A DNA stretch of 64,000 bases from Inquilinus limosus_F (GTDB lineage: Bacteria > Pseudomonadota > Alphaproteobacteria > DSM-16000 > Inquilinaceae). Below are positions 22,496-33,464 of this stretch, piece by piece. The stretch's first letter is position 1. Each line of letters begins with the position of its first letter. The translations under genes and the position numbers were made by a program. The notes below the pieces were generated by a model that worked only from the letters and a program-made list of their open reading frames with translations, did not search any database and had not been told where the DNA came from. The stretch lies in NCBI RefSeq assembly GCF_051487185.1, contig NZ_JAHVDK010000017.1, positions 99,256 through 163,255 on the forward strand. Reading direction: 5' to 3'.

Positions 22496-23344
22496 TCAGA
22501 CCGCTTTTCGCCGCGCCAGCACCTCCCCGAAGAAGTTCTTCACCGCGCCCAGCAGCTCGCGGTCGTCATGGCCGATGCCCGGGATCGTGTCCTGCTGCAC
22601 GGCGATCCCCTGCGCCTCCAGGCTGCGGCGCAGCGACCGCATCCGGTCCTGGCGGTTGCGCCCGGCAAGGTCGGCGCCCGGCATCCACCAGGCGTCGCCC
22701 GGCTTGATGGTGATTTCCCAGGTCTCGGTGTCGTCGCCGCCGATCACCATGTGCACCGGCACCCGGCGGATGGCATCGAGGTCGAGCTTCTTGCCGAACA
22801 CGGCCTCGAAGTTCCGTACCCCGACCCAGAAGTCGTGCTCGAAATCGAGCAGGGTGACGACGCCGGGCGCACCGATCGAGGCGCCGAGCAGCCGTTCCGG
22901 ATGCAGATAGAGGAAACGGTGGGTGAAATGGCCACCGCCGGAGAAGCCGTACATCAGCACCCGGTCGCCCTCGATCCGGTACCGGGCCTGCGTCTCGGCG
23001 ATCATAGCCAGCAGCATCGCGTCGTAATGCAGGTCGCCGGCGCGCAGCAGCTTGTAGCTGGACAGGTCGCCCGGCTCGGTGATGCCGACCGGGAACAGGG
23101 GCGCCAGCACGATCACGCCGTGGCGCTCGGCGAAGTCGGCGAAGCTGTCGCGGTAGGTCTGCATGCCGCGCTCGGTGCCGTGCACGATCACCGCCAGCGG
23201 CCAGCGGTCGCTGCCGTCCTCGTCGTAGTCCTCCGGCACATAGGCGCAGTAGCAGAAGCGCTGGTCGAGGCCGCAGGCATAGACCGTGGTCGCCCCGAAA
23301 TCGCTGGACGTCAGCACCCTGCCATGCCCGTGCGGCCGCGCCAT
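22496..23344 (-). CDS. alpha/beta hydrolase, esterase/depolymerase-like
   Basis: 282 aa. Nucleophile motif GFSGGGHF (G-x-S-x-G), oxyanion HGTERG near residue 60, acid candidate in GGDDTETW and His in GIGHDD near the C terminus, the order of an alpha/beta hydrolase triad. No signal peptide with the chosen start. Second ATG of an ATGATG pair is used because GGGGAGG lies five bases before it. Forms a two-gene unit with the solitary binding protein, so it may process the imported ligand; substrate unknown. Confidence 0.75.
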   Translation of the reverse strand: MARPHGHGRVLTSSDFGATTVYACGLDQRFCYCAYVPEDYDEDGSDRWPLAVIVHGTERGMQTYRDSFADFAERHGVIVLAPLFPVGITEPGDLSSYKLLRAGDLHYDAMLLAMIAETQARYRIEGDRVLMYGFSGGGHFTHRFLYLHPERLLGASIGAPGVVTLLDFEHDFWVGVRNFEAVFGKKLDLDAIRRVPVHMVIGGDDTETWEITIKPGDAWWMPGADLAGRNRQDRMRSLRRSLEAQGIAVQQDTIPGIGHDDRELLGAVKNFFGEVLARRKAV

Positions 23345-23530
23345 CATGTCCTCCCCGCTCCTGATCGCCGAAAGTGAGACATGTTTTTGAGTACATGAAA
23401 AGCACAATCAATGCGATTCATCCGGGACTCTGGTTCTTTCATGGGGTGGAAACGCAGATCCTCCCACACGGACGCGCAGACCCTCCTCTCCTGCAAGAGC
23501 AGGGAAGAATGGAAAGCGGTTGGTTTCGTA

Positions 23531-23603
23531 GGGTTCGCGGCAAGCGAACCCAACAGGCAAGGGTGCAGCGGCGAGATGTTGGGTTCGCCAAGGCGAACCC
23601 AAC
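23531..23603. repeat. two tandem hairpins with GGGTTCGC core
   Basis: Hairpin A: GGGTTCGC / GCGAACCC (23531-23538, 23544-23551). Hairpin B: GTTGGGTTCGCC / GGCGAACCCAAC (23578-23589, 23592-23603), a perfect 12-bp stem with a 2-nt loop. They lie just beyond the stop of the SOS-controlled gene at 23629 and may act as its terminator. Same core as the hairpins at 5861 and 41497. Nothing else is recognisable in 23345-23628. Confidence 0.65.
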
Positions 23604-23628
23604 CTACGCGGTCGCGCCGCGCCGGCGC

Positions 23629-24348
23629 TCAGCTGCTGTCCAGCTTCGCGGGCATGGACGGCGGGCGGCCGTCTTCGAGCGCGTCCGGCTGTGAAGGCCA
23701 GCCATCTCCGGTGTCGGCGTCTGCGGCGACGGCGTCCCTTCTCGCACCGGACGAGCCGGCATTGTCATTGGCGTTGGTGATATCGTCCCAGCCCTGCGGC
23801 AGCCGGCTCGGATCCAGCCGGCGGCCGAGCCAGCGGCAGACCTCCCGCACGAACTCACCGGCCGACAGGGTGTCGAGCTGCACGTCCAGCCCCTCGTCCT
23901 CGGTCAGCCTCTCCCACACCTCGGACCGCAGGCGTTCGGTCTCCTCGGGGTCGACGATCTCGCCGGCCATGGCGAGGTCCGCAGCCTCGGCGGCCGCGAC
24001 CGCCTCGACCACCGCCCGCACCGCCTGCTCCCGCCGCCGGCGGCGGCGCTCCAGCGCCCCCGATTCCTCGCCCTCGGCCCGGCGGTGCAGGTAGTCGCCG
24101 CGGATCCGCTCGGCCATCGCGATCGACAGCCGGATCGAGCGGGACAGGCGCGACTGCATCAGCGCGAAGTCGGGTGGCTCCTCTGGCCCGGCCAGAGCCG
24201 CCTGCTGCTGCCGCTCGGTCAGCCGCTTGCAGCGGATGTCGACCTCGACCACCTCGCGCAGCTTGTCCAGCGCCCATCCCGTCCAGTTCAGGTCGGGATC
24301 GGACCGCCGGGCCTCGCCCGAACCAGCATCGGTCTGCGCCATCTCCAT
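23629..24348 (-). CDS. protein of unknown function under a LexA-type promoter
   Basis: 239 aa, highly charged and mostly helical by composition; no domain recognised, no signal peptide or membrane segment. Arg-rich stretch ERRRRRREQAVRAVVEAVAAAEAADLA near the middle, a conserved-looking DLNWTGWALDKLREVVEVDIRCKRLTERQQ near the N terminus, and a disordered polar C terminus. ATG at 24348 lies one base after the SOS box 24350-24364; a TTG at 24366 would put the box inside the gene. The box makes it a DNA-damage-induced gene by inference. Confidence 0.6.
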   Translation of the reverse strand: MEMAQTDAGSGEARRSDPDLNWTGWALDKLREVVEVDIRCKRLTERQQQAALAGPEEPPDFALMQSRLSRSIRLSIAMAERIRGDYLHRRAEGEESGALERRRRRREQAVRAVVEAVAAAEAADLAMAGEIVDPEETERLRSEVWERLTEDEGLDVQLDTLSAGEFVREVCRWLGRRLDPSRLPQGWDDITNANDNAGSSGARRDAVAADADTGDGWPSQPDALEDGRPPSMPAKLDSS

Positions 24349-24349
24349 G

Positions 24350-24364
24350 GAACATATCATGAAC
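24350..24364 (-). promoter_or_regulatory. LexA-type SOS box with promoter
   Basis: Exact GTTC-ATGATAT-GTTC on the minus strand, touching the start of the gene at 24348. TTGCGT at 24379-24384 and CATGAT, 17 bp apart, form a plausible promoter that the box would occlude. Block 24350-24384 repeats 17533-17568 almost base for base. Confidence 0.65.
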
Positions 24365-24509
24365 AAGGCCGCGAATTAACGCAACTGCACATCGTGTTTT
24401 CCCCGCCCACGCCGAACCCGCGAGGCCGGCATCCGCCTATACCCGGGCGGGTGCTTTGGCAGGCGTCCGGGCCGACCACAAAAGGCGGAAAGCCGGCATT
24501 CGACTGCCA

Positions 24510-24640
24510 CATCTCGGAGATCTCGTCGTCGTCGACACGCGTCACGACGAGGTGCATCATCGTGGGCTCGAACAGCAGCCGAGCTTCGGCGATTTCGGGA
24601 AGCGAAGGGACCGCCTCGTGAGCAAGGGAGGTCTCTATGA
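24510..24640 (-). pseudogene. possible GntR (FadR/FCD) regulator remnant
   Basis: On the minus strand this spacer reads SLPEIAEARLLFEPTMMHL followed by VVTRVDDDEISEM, which matches the start of an FCD ligand domain (E-x-R-x-x-x-E-P then a T/D-D-x-x-I helix). No helix-turn-helix precedes it, since the transporter gene begins there, and the similarity fades after about residue 35. Could be a fragment left when the sugar operon arrived. The match is by memory of the family pattern only. Confidence 0.35.
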
Positions 24641-25917
24641 AAGTTCACAAGCTGTTGGCCGCCGCAGCGCTGGTTTCGGGCGCGCTCTTGACGAAGCCGA
24701 CCCTGGCCGAGGACATCACGCTGGAGTTCGTGGTCTGGAACTACTCGCTCGAAACCATTCAGGACAATGTCAAGCAGTTCGAGGCAGCCACTCCGGGCGT
24801 CAAGGTAAAGATCACCGACTACACCTGGCCGGACTATCACGACAGCCTCGTCCTGCGCTTTCGCGGTGGCACGCCGACCGACGTCATCTACTGCGGTCAG
24901 GATTGGTTGCCAGGCTGGGCCGCGGGCGGATTCGTAGCGCCCCTGGACGATATCGCGCCGCCAGGTGCGGTGGACGAGCTGAAGAAGGACATCGCCGGCT
25001 TTGCCTTGAGTGACATGACCTATAAGGGCAAGCTCTACGGCCTGCCCTATTACGCCGACACGATCTCCTTCATCTACAACAAGAAGATCCTTGCGGATAA
25101 GGGCATCGCCGTGCCCAAGACCTGGGAGGAAGTAACCGCGGCGGCAGAAAAGCTCAAGGCCGGCGGCATGGAACATCCGATCTCCTATGAGTACAGCCAG
25201 GAGCTCCCGAACTTCTTCGACGCCTTCGTGGCGCAGGCCTATGGCCGTGGCGCGGAACTCTTCGATGCCGATCAAAGGGCGGTTTTCGACAATCCGGAGA
25301 ACGGCGCCTACAAGCAATTGCAGTGGCTCGCCGACGCATTCTCCAAGGGGCTGGTGCAGCCGGAAACGCATGAGTCGAAGATCATCCCGGCGATGAACAC
25401 TGGCCGCCACGCCTTCACCGTCGTCTTCAACTATGTGCTGGCGGCGATGAACAACGCGGCCGACCAGCCGCTTGCAGGCCAGTTCGCCCTGGCGCCTATG
25501 CCGGGCGAGACGCACACCACGCTCGGCTTTGCGAAATTCTATGCGGTGACGGCGAAGACGGCGGCCGATCCGGCACGCGCCGAAGCCGCTTGGAAGTTCA
25601 TCAACTTCATGGCCGGCAAGCCCTACAAGATCGCCAGGCGATGGGCTGCCGAGAAGGGGCTTGGTTTCGGGCAGCTTCCACTGTTCGAGGACCAGGCCGT
25701 CATCGCCTCATGGGGTAAATGGATCGATGTGCCAACGTTGAAGCAGCAGGTCGCGACCGCGCGAGCCGGAACCTGGACCGAGTGGCACTCGCAATGGTCG
25801 GCCTATTTCCGTCCGCTCCTCGCCAAGGCGATGGTGGGCGAAGCACCTGTCGAACAGGTGATGAAGGACGGTGCCGAGCGCTGGAACCAGCTGCGGGAAC
25901 AGTTCGCCCGTCGTTAG
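24637..25917 (+). CDS. sugar ABC transporter periplasmic binding protein (family 1, UgpB/MalE-like)
   Basis: 426 aa; signal peptide of about 24 residues ending PTLA. SBP_bac_1 features include GGTPTDVIYCGQDWLPGWAAGG, LYGLPYYADTISFIYNKKIL near residue 130, and a C-terminal VMKDGAERWNQL. Captures an oligosaccharide, polyol or glycerol-phosphate-type ligand in the periplasm. GGGAGG eight bases before ATG. First of four genes of a CUT1-type importer. Codons are visibly more A/T-tolerant (TTG, GTA, GAA, AAA) than those of the flanks, suggesting acquisition. Confidence 0.9.
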   Translation: MKVHKLLAAAALVSGALLTKPTLAEDITLEFVVWNYSLETIQDNVKQFEAATPGVKVKITDYTWPDYHDSLVLRFRGGTPTDVIYCGQDWLPGWAAGGFVAPLDDIAPPGAVDELKKDIAGFALSDMTYKGKLYGLPYYADTISFIYNKKILADKGIAVPKTWEEVTAAAEKLKAGGMEHPISYEYSQELPNFFDAFVAQAYGRGAELFDADQRAVFDNPENGAYKQLQWLADAFSKGLVQPETHESKIIPAMNTGRHAFTVVFNYVLAAMNNAADQPLAGQFALAPMPGETHTTLGFAKFYAVTAKTAADPARAEAAWKFINFMAGKPYKIARRWAAEKGLGFGQLPLFEDQAVIASWGKWIDVPTLKQQVATARAGTWTEWHSQWSAYFRPLLAKAMVGEAPVEQVMKDGAERWNQLREQFARR

Positions 25918-25982
25918 GTTAGCGACGAGCTCGTCTCGCCACAAAAGCCGCGTTGGCAGTTATCGATCTGGCGGATCTCCCA

Positions 25983-26861
25983 ATGTGGACCACGCGACGC
26001 TTCCCGGCCTCCTGGCTCCTGCCGGCGCTGGTGCCGGTGGCATTGATGACCATCTACCCGATAGCCTATGCCGTTTGGACTAGCCTGCATTCGGTGCTCC
26101 TGCTCTTTCCGGACACGCCGTTCGTGGGGGTCGACAACTATGTCCGCGTCGTGACGAGCGGATATTTCCTCGACGCACTTTATAACTCCCTGATCTTCAG
26201 CGTCATCGCGGCTCCGTTGGTGGTGGTGCTTGGCACCCTGACCGCCTTGTTCCTTCAGCGCAGGTTCTTCGGCTCGCAGATCGTCCGCTCAGTCGTGCTC
26301 CTGCCGTGGGTCCTGCCGGGAGCGATCAGCGCCGTGCTGTGGATCTGGGTATTCCACCCGAGCTTCGGCGTGCTCAACGGCGCGCTCCGCGCGATAGGCC
26401 TGATCAGCGGCTCCATCCCTTGGCTCATCTCGCCGAAGCTCGCGCTGATCTCGGTCGTGCTGGCACATGTGTGGACGCAGATACCGTTTGCCGTGGTGCT
26501 CGTCATGGCGGCGCTCTCGGCCATCAACCCCGAGACTCTTGAAGCCGCGGCGATCGATTGCCGCAGTCCGGTCAAGCGTTTCCGCTACGTGATCTTTCCC
26601 GAGATCAAGCCGATGATCGTCGTGCTCTTGATCTACAATGCTCTGACGGCTTTCACGACCTACGACCTTGTCTACGCCATGACCGGCGGCGGTCCCGGTA
26701 CGGCCACCACGCTCCTCTCCTTCCAGATCTGGAAGGAGAGCTTCTCGATGTATGACTTCGGCACGGGCTCGGCGGTCGCCTTCATCGTCGTGGCAATCTC
26801 GGCCGCGATGATCCTTGCAATCACACGCAGCCTGCCTTCAGACCTGTTCGAGAGTGGCTGA
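25983..26861 (+). CDS. sugar ABC transporter permease (UgpA/MalF type)
   Basis: 292 aa, six helices; opens with SWLLPALVPVALMTIYPIAYAVWTS, the usual first helix, and ends with AMTGGGPGTATTLLS. The ATPase-docking loop reads EAAAIDCRSPVKRFRYVIFPEIKP near residue 190; the family normally has a glycine after the Asp (EAAxxDGA), here replaced by Cys-Arg. ATG at 25983 is used; a TTG at 25953 would add ten residues and cannot be excluded. Part of the same low-GC operon. Confidence 0.85.
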   Translation: MWTTRRFPASWLLPALVPVALMTIYPIAYAVWTSLHSVLLLFPDTPFVGVDNYVRVVTSGYFLDALYNSLIFSVIAAPLVVVLGTLTALFLQRRFFGSQIVRSVVLLPWVLPGAISAVLWIWVFHPSFGVLNGALRAIGLISGSIPWLISPKLALISVVLAHVWTQIPFAVVLVMAALSAINPETLEAAAIDCRSPVKRFRYVIFPEIKPMIVVLLIYNALTAFTTYDLVYAMTGGGPGTATTLLSFQIWKESFSMYDFGTGSAVAFIVVAISAAMILAITRSLPSDLFESG

Positions 26862-26862
26862 G

Positions 26863-27750
26863 ATGCCCGGCCGCCGCAATCCGGCACTTACTTTCCTGTT
26901 CGCCGCGCTGATCCTGCTCTTCACCGGCGGACCGGTAGCGCTTTCGCTCTACGGAAGCCTTGTCCCCGATCGCATCCTGCTCGATCCCAACCGAAGCGTG
27001 CTCTCGGACGGGCCAAGCCTGGAGAGCTACCGTTATGTCTTCACCGGCGAGCTGCCGGCCTCCTACCGGCAGGAGAGCGCCAACCGTGCAATGATTTCGG
27101 ACGCCGCGCGCCAAGTGCCGCGCAGCCTTGTCAACTCGTCGATCATCGCGCTCAGCGCGATGCTGCTGAACATTCTTCTCGGCGCGCCTGCCGCGTTCAT
27201 CTACGCGCGCCATTCATTTCCAGGCAAAAAGCTCAGCTTCATGTTCCTGATCCTTGCGCCGCTGGTTCCGGCGGTGGCGCTGATCACGCCGGTCTACATG
27301 ATGCTCGAGGGTCTGGGACTGACTGGAACCCGGGTCGGAATCATCCTCGTGCACACGGCCAGGGCGCTGCCCTTCACGGTGCTGATCCTGTCCGTATTCT
27401 TCCGAAAGATCCCGCACGAGCTCTTCGAAGCCGCGCTCCTCGACCACTGCAGCCGCTTCCAGACCTTCCTGCGTATTGCGCTGCCGCTCGCCCTGCCGTC
27501 GATCGGCGCAACCGGCCTCTTCGCCTTCATGCTCTCCTACTCCGAATACATGTTCGCGATGGTTCTGTCGGGCGACGCCGGCACTCGGCCGGTGTCGGTC
27601 GTCATGGCGGCTCTGGCGCGCAACACGGATGTTTCCTGGAGCCTGCTCAACACGGCGATCTTCCTCGCGATCGTCCCGACCCTCGTGCTGGTCGTGCTCG
27701 TGTGGCGCGTTGTGGTCGAAGGGCTACTCGGGGGCGCGGTCAAGGGGTAG
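26863..27750 (+). CDS. sugar ABC transporter permease (UgpE/MalG type)
   Basis: 295 aa, six helices. The start ATG lies one base after the stop of the first permease (TGAG-ATG). Docking loop FEAALLDHCSRFQTFLRIALPLALP near residue 200 again lacks the expected DGA (here DHC). A hydrophilic periplasmic segment after helix one is longer than usual (residues about 32-85, LVPDRILLDPNRSVLSDGP). Works with the binding protein and the other permease. Confidence 0.87.
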   Translation: MPGRRNPALTFLFAALILLFTGGPVALSLYGSLVPDRILLDPNRSVLSDGPSLESYRYVFTGELPASYRQESANRAMISDAARQVPRSLVNSSIIALSAMLLNILLGAPAAFIYARHSFPGKKLSFMFLILAPLVPAVALITPVYMMLEGLGLTGTRVGIILVHTARALPFTVLILSVFFRKIPHELFEAALLDHCSRFQTFLRIALPLALPSIGATGLFAFMLSYSEYMFAMVLSGDAGTRPVSVVMAALARNTDVSWSLLNTAIFLAIVPTLVLVVLVWRVVVEGLLGGAVKG

Positions 27751-27803
27751 CGTCATGGATCACGAGATCGACGACAAAGGCGTCGCCGCGAAGGGATCGT
27801 GAT

Positions 27804-28886
<1,083 letters not shown>

Positions 28887-29092
28887 ACGAGGATCGGACA
28901 GACGGCGATGAGCGGTCTCGACGGAGACCACGTCCGCTCAAGAGAACCCGAGAGCCCGACCGAAGGTCCGCAAAGGTGACGAGGCGCCCGTTCGGCCGCA
29001 CGAAGCCGAGCTTGCGCGGTGGGTCGACTGCAGTCGAGGCGCAGCGCTTGCCGCAGGCTCACAGCAGTTGACGCAGACGCGGCCCGAAGATG
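28887..29092. other. gap between acquired operon and kinase gene
   Basis: 206 bp with no gene I can support. Short frames on both strands are open but unlike any family I know. The base composition returns to the high GC of the right flank at about 29080, so the right edge of the acquired segment probably lies here. Confidence 0.3.
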
Positions 29093-29821
29093 TCACGCCC
29101 GGGCCGCCGCACGCCGGACCGGCGGCTTGCGCCACAGCCCCGCGCCACCTTCCAGCCCGGCCTCGTTCGAGGCGATCGTCACGCCCTTGGGCAACGCAAA
29201 GTCGATGTGCTTGGCGTTGCCGCCGCCGATATGCACCCGGTCCGGGTGCAGCAGAATCTCCAGCACCTCGAGCATCCGCTTCACGCGCTTGTTCCAGCGC
29301 CTCTTGCCGATCTTCTCGAAGGCGGCGTTGCCGAGATACTCGTCATAGGTCTTGCCCTTGGCGAGCGGGTGATGCGCCAGTTCCAGATGCGGCGCCAGCT
29401 CGCCGTCGCGGAACAACGCGGTGCCGACCCCGGTGCCGAGGGTCACCACCAGCTCGATCCCGCGGCCGGTCACCAGGGCCAGCCCCTGCATCTCGGCATC
29501 GTTGATCATTCGCACCGGCGCTCCGCCCAGCCGCTTCGACAGGGCCGGGGCCAGGGCGAAGCCGGCCCAGTCCCCGGTGCCGAGATTGGGGGCGGTGATC
29601 ACCCGGCCGTTGCGGACCACGCCGGGGAAGCCGACGGCGATGCGGTCGAATTTCGGCAGCGGCTGCACCAGCGCCGCGATCGTGTCGAGGAACAGCTTCG
29701 GCGGGCAGGGATGCGGCGTCGGCACCCGCTGCCGATCCGACCGCATCTGTCCGCGGTCGTCGAGCACGGCGGCCTTGAGCCCCGTGCCCCCCACGTCGAT
29801 GGCCAGGATGCCGGGCTTCAC
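29093..29821 (-). CDS. ROK family glucokinase, polyphosphate-glucokinase-like
   Basis: Phosphorylates glucose to glucose 6-phosphate in the cytosol, 242 aa. Phosphate loop LAIDVGGTGLKAAVLD at the N terminus, VTLGTGVGTALF in the second half and the late segment YLGNAAFEKIGKRRWNKRV, which resembles polyphosphate-strictly-dependent PpgK enzymes more than ATP-ROK kinases. The ROK zinc cysteines are absent, as in PpgK. Start is GTG behind GGAGGAG. It lies 53 bp after the glucoamylase gene on the same strand, so the two likely act in sequence. ATP use instead of polyphosphate is possible. Confidence 0.8.
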   Translation of the reverse strand: MKPGILAIDVGGTGLKAAVLDDRGQMRSDRQRVPTPHPCPPKLFLDTIAALVQPLPKFDRIAVGFPGVVRNGRVITAPNLGTGDWAGFALAPALSKRLGGAPVRMINDAEMQGLALVTGRGIELVVTLGTGVGTALFRDGELAPHLELAHHPLAKGKTYDEYLGNAAFEKIGKRRWNKRVKRMLEVLEILLHPDRVHIGGGNAKHIDFALPKGVTIASNEAGLEGGAGLWRKPPVRRAAARA

Positions 29822-29874
29822 GGGCGCTCCTCCTCGATGGTTCCGATCAGCATGGTGGCCAGGCTCCGACAGCG

Positions 29875-32334
29875 TCAAGCAGCGCCGCCAGCCCCCGCGG
29901 CCGCGTGGCCGGCGGGGACGCTCGCCCCGCCATCGACCAGCACGGCGAAGTCGGCACCCTCCCACCGGTCAGCGTCGCGCCACAGGAAGGTAAAGCGGAT
30001 CCGCGTCCCGGGCGGGGCGTCCGCGGTCGGCAGGTCGAGGATGTGCAGACCGAAGGGAGTCTCGGCCGTGGCGTCGTCCCGCACCGTCGCCCAATCGTCC
30101 AGGGTCCAGTGGATCGTCGCCGCGGCTGGCAGCTCGATGCGCAGCGTCTTGCCCGCCGGCAAGGCGCGCCGCTTCTGGTTGAAGCGCCAGGCCCGGACCT
30201 GCGAGGCGACCTTGTCGATCTGATAGCGCTGCACCGGCTGCGGCGGCAGGTCGAACACCCGGCCGTCGCGCAGCGACCGCAGCAGCTTGATGTGCTCGGC
30301 ATGGGCCCAGACCAGCGGCATGGCGCTGCCCGAGGGGCGGCCGCGGAACAGCTCGCGCGCCGCGACATCGTCGGCGTCCCATACCTGCTCCGGCAGCAGC
30401 CCGCCCTCCCCGGCCGAGCGCTCCAGCGTCGCCAGCAGCGCCGTGGCCGCGTCAACACGTCCCGCCGCCAGCTCGTAATGCGCCCGCTCGCCGCTCAGGA
30501 GCGGCCAGGCGCGGCCGATGCCGGTGCCATCGAAGGGCGCGCCGTCGGCGTGCTCGCCATAGCCGTCGTCGTTGTAGCGGTACCAGACCGGGCCCTGCGG
30601 CAGCTCCACCTTCAGCAGCGCATCGATGGCGCGCACCGTGTCGACGATGCACGGATCGTCCGGCGCCCGCAGGCCGAAGCGCACCAGGGCCAGGGCGTCG
30701 GGGCTGATCAGGAGCGCGGCCTTGCGCGCATCGTCGCCCGGCGGCCGGTTCTTCACCGGCACATAGCCGTCGAGCGGCGAGGCCGCGTCCGCCGCATCGG
30801 CCGGGGCGATGCGGACGTAGTAGCCTCTGAGGCCGAGCCGGCTGCAGATCGCGGTGCCTTCGGCGAAGGTCCAGCGTTCGACCTCGTCGTTCCACATGTC
30901 GGCAGTCTCGCGGAGCCAGCGCGCCTCCGCCGCCCGGCCGGAGAGGTCGAGGATGTCGGCCGCAGCCAGCAGGGCCGCGATCTCCACCGCCAGGGTGAAG
31001 GGCGAATAGCCGGCATCCTCCTCCCACCGGTCCTGGCCGGTGACCGGGCCATTGCGCAGGATAAAGCCGGCGGCGCGCCGCACCATCGGCACGAAGCGGG
31101 CCAACTCGTCCCCGGCCAGGTCTCCCTCCCGCCGCAGCATGTCGGCCAGGAGGATCGGAAAGGCGCATTCGTCCATCTGCACCCCGTTCCAGTAGGGGGT
31201 GCCGTCGAGCCAGACATTCTGCGACCAGTGGCCGTCGGCCTCCTGGATCGCCTGCAGGTAGCCGAGGATCGCCTTGGCCTCGGCGACCGCCCCTGCGGCG
31301 AGGAAGCCGCCCGCGGTCTCGACCAGGTCGCGCGGCCAGACCAGGTGATAACCGCCGAGATCCTCGTCGCCCTTGGCGAAGCCCCAGGGGATCGACAGGC
31401 TGGCGATGACGGCGCCGGGGAACTCGATGGTCTGGTGGCTGGCCAGCACCGCCGCGCTGGTGCGGTAGGCGGCAGGACCGGAGTCGGCCGTGCCGTCGAG
31501 CGGCAGCAGCCCGGCCTGCCAGCGCCGCCAGCCTGCGACATAGGTGTCGCGCGCATCGGCGAATCCGCACTGCAGGCCGGCCACAGCGTGGTGCGCCGCC
31601 TCCTCCGGCCGTTCGCCGAAGCCGAGCGCCAGGAGGAACCGGCCGTCTGGCGCGGCCGCCAGCTCCACCTCCCCCGCCAGAGCGACATTGCCGTTCTCGG
31701 CCCGGCGCCAGGCCGGGTTCAGCTCTCCGTATCGTGACAGTTCCTGCCAGCCGTCCGAGGTGCCGACATAACCGACCGAGCGGGCGCGCCAGGGCACCGA
31801 GGCGGCGAGGGCCAGCGAGATGCCGTTGCTGCCGGTGGCGAACAGCATCGGCGTGCCCTTGTAGTCGTCGACCCAGCCGGTGTTGTTGGCGCCGGCATTG
31901 ACCAGATGCGGGGCCAGAAGGGCGAACAGCCGGTGGTCGGCGGGCTCGCCCTCATGCGACGTGAAGACGATCTCCTGCAGCAGCACCGGGCCGCGCGGGT
32001 CGGCCAACACCGTCTTCTCGATCCGCCAGCGGCCGTCCAGGGCGGTGTTGACCACCCGGAAGGCCGGCACGCCGGCCTCGAGCATCCGCGTCTCCGACCG
32101 CGCGTCGCGCTTCTCCTCCGCGAAGTATCCGCCGGGGCCGGTGACGATCAGCCCGAGGTCGCGGACGCAGGCGGTGTCGATTCGCGGGAAATAGATCTCG
32201 TTCAGTATGCCGTGGCTGAGGGTGAACCACACGCGGCTGGTGCCGGACAGGGCGGTGCCGACGCCGGATTTGGCGCTGGAGGTCCACCGCGCCGGCCCGC
32301 CGGGCGCGCCCGGTGGCTGCTCGCCTTGTTCCAC
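29875..32334 (-). CDS. glucoamylase (glucan 1,4-alpha-glucosidase), GH15
   Basis: Releases beta-glucose from the non-reducing ends of alpha-1,4/1,6-glucans; 819 aa. N-terminal beta-sandwich (HGILNEIYFPRIDTA, residues about 40-55) then the alpha6/alpha6 barrel. WPRDLVETAGG is the substrate-binding loop; general acid is one of the pair E438/E439 in DRWEEDAGYSPFTL; general base E680 in WAHAEHIKLL. A C-terminal domain rich in beta strands follows. No signal peptide is seen, so it probably acts on intracellular glycogen-like glucan. Divergent from gnd with a 143-bp promoter region. Confidence 0.92.
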   Translation of the reverse strand: MEQGEQPPGAPGGPARWTSSAKSGVGTALSGTSRVWFTLSHGILNEIYFPRIDTACVRDLGLIVTGPGGYFAEEKRDARSETRMLEAGVPAFRVVNTALDGRWRIEKTVLADPRGPVLLQEIVFTSHEGEPADHRLFALLAPHLVNAGANNTGWVDDYKGTPMLFATGSNGISLALAASVPWRARSVGYVGTSDGWQELSRYGELNPAWRRAENGNVALAGEVELAAAPDGRFLLALGFGERPEEAAHHAVAGLQCGFADARDTYVAGWRRWQAGLLPLDGTADSGPAAYRTSAAVLASHQTIEFPGAVIASLSIPWGFAKGDEDLGGYHLVWPRDLVETAGGFLAAGAVAEAKAILGYLQAIQEADGHWSQNVWLDGTPYWNGVQMDECAFPILLADMLRREGDLAGDELARFVPMVRRAAGFILRNGPVTGQDRWEEDAGYSPFTLAVEIAALLAAADILDLSGRAAEARWLRETADMWNDEVERWTFAEGTAICSRLGLRGYYVRIAPADAADAASPLDGYVPVKNRPPGDDARKAALLISPDALALVRFGLRAPDDPCIVDTVRAIDALLKVELPQGPVWYRYNDDGYGEHADGAPFDGTGIGRAWPLLSGERAHYELAAGRVDAATALLATLERSAGEGGLLPEQVWDADDVAARELFRGRPSGSAMPLVWAHAEHIKLLRSLRDGRVFDLPPQPVQRYQIDKVASQVRAWRFNQKRRALPAGKTLRIELPAAATIHWTLDDWATVRDDATAETPFGLHILDLPTADAPPGTRIRFTFLWRDADRWEGADFAVLVDGGASVPAGHAAAGAGGAA

Positions 32335-32477
32335 TGACGTGCCCTCCCTTCGACATCCGATCGACGCAGGTCTGGTCTTTCGGACTCCCCACCGGCGCGA
32401 TGCGGGCGCACCATCGGGGTCGCGATATGGTGATAGGGTACCATCGGCGCACCGGACCGAAACGAGAGGATCGACGA
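32335..32477. promoter_or_regulatory. divergent promoter region, glucoamylase / gnd
   Basis: 143 bp between two divergent carbohydrate genes. CACCATCGG occurs at about 32408 and ACCATCGGCGCACC at about 32439, flanking TATGGTGATAGGGTACC; the imperfect symmetry could be a shared operator. GAGAGGA precedes gnd. Confidence 0.3.
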
Positions 32478-33461
<984 letters not shown>

Positions 33462-33464
33462 CCC

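Noticed and set aside
23411..24094. Plus-strand frame opposite the SOS-controlled gene
   Set aside because: Ser/Arg/Pro-rich antisense composition, crosses the hairpin pair, and no ribosome site; the minus-strand gene has the promoter.
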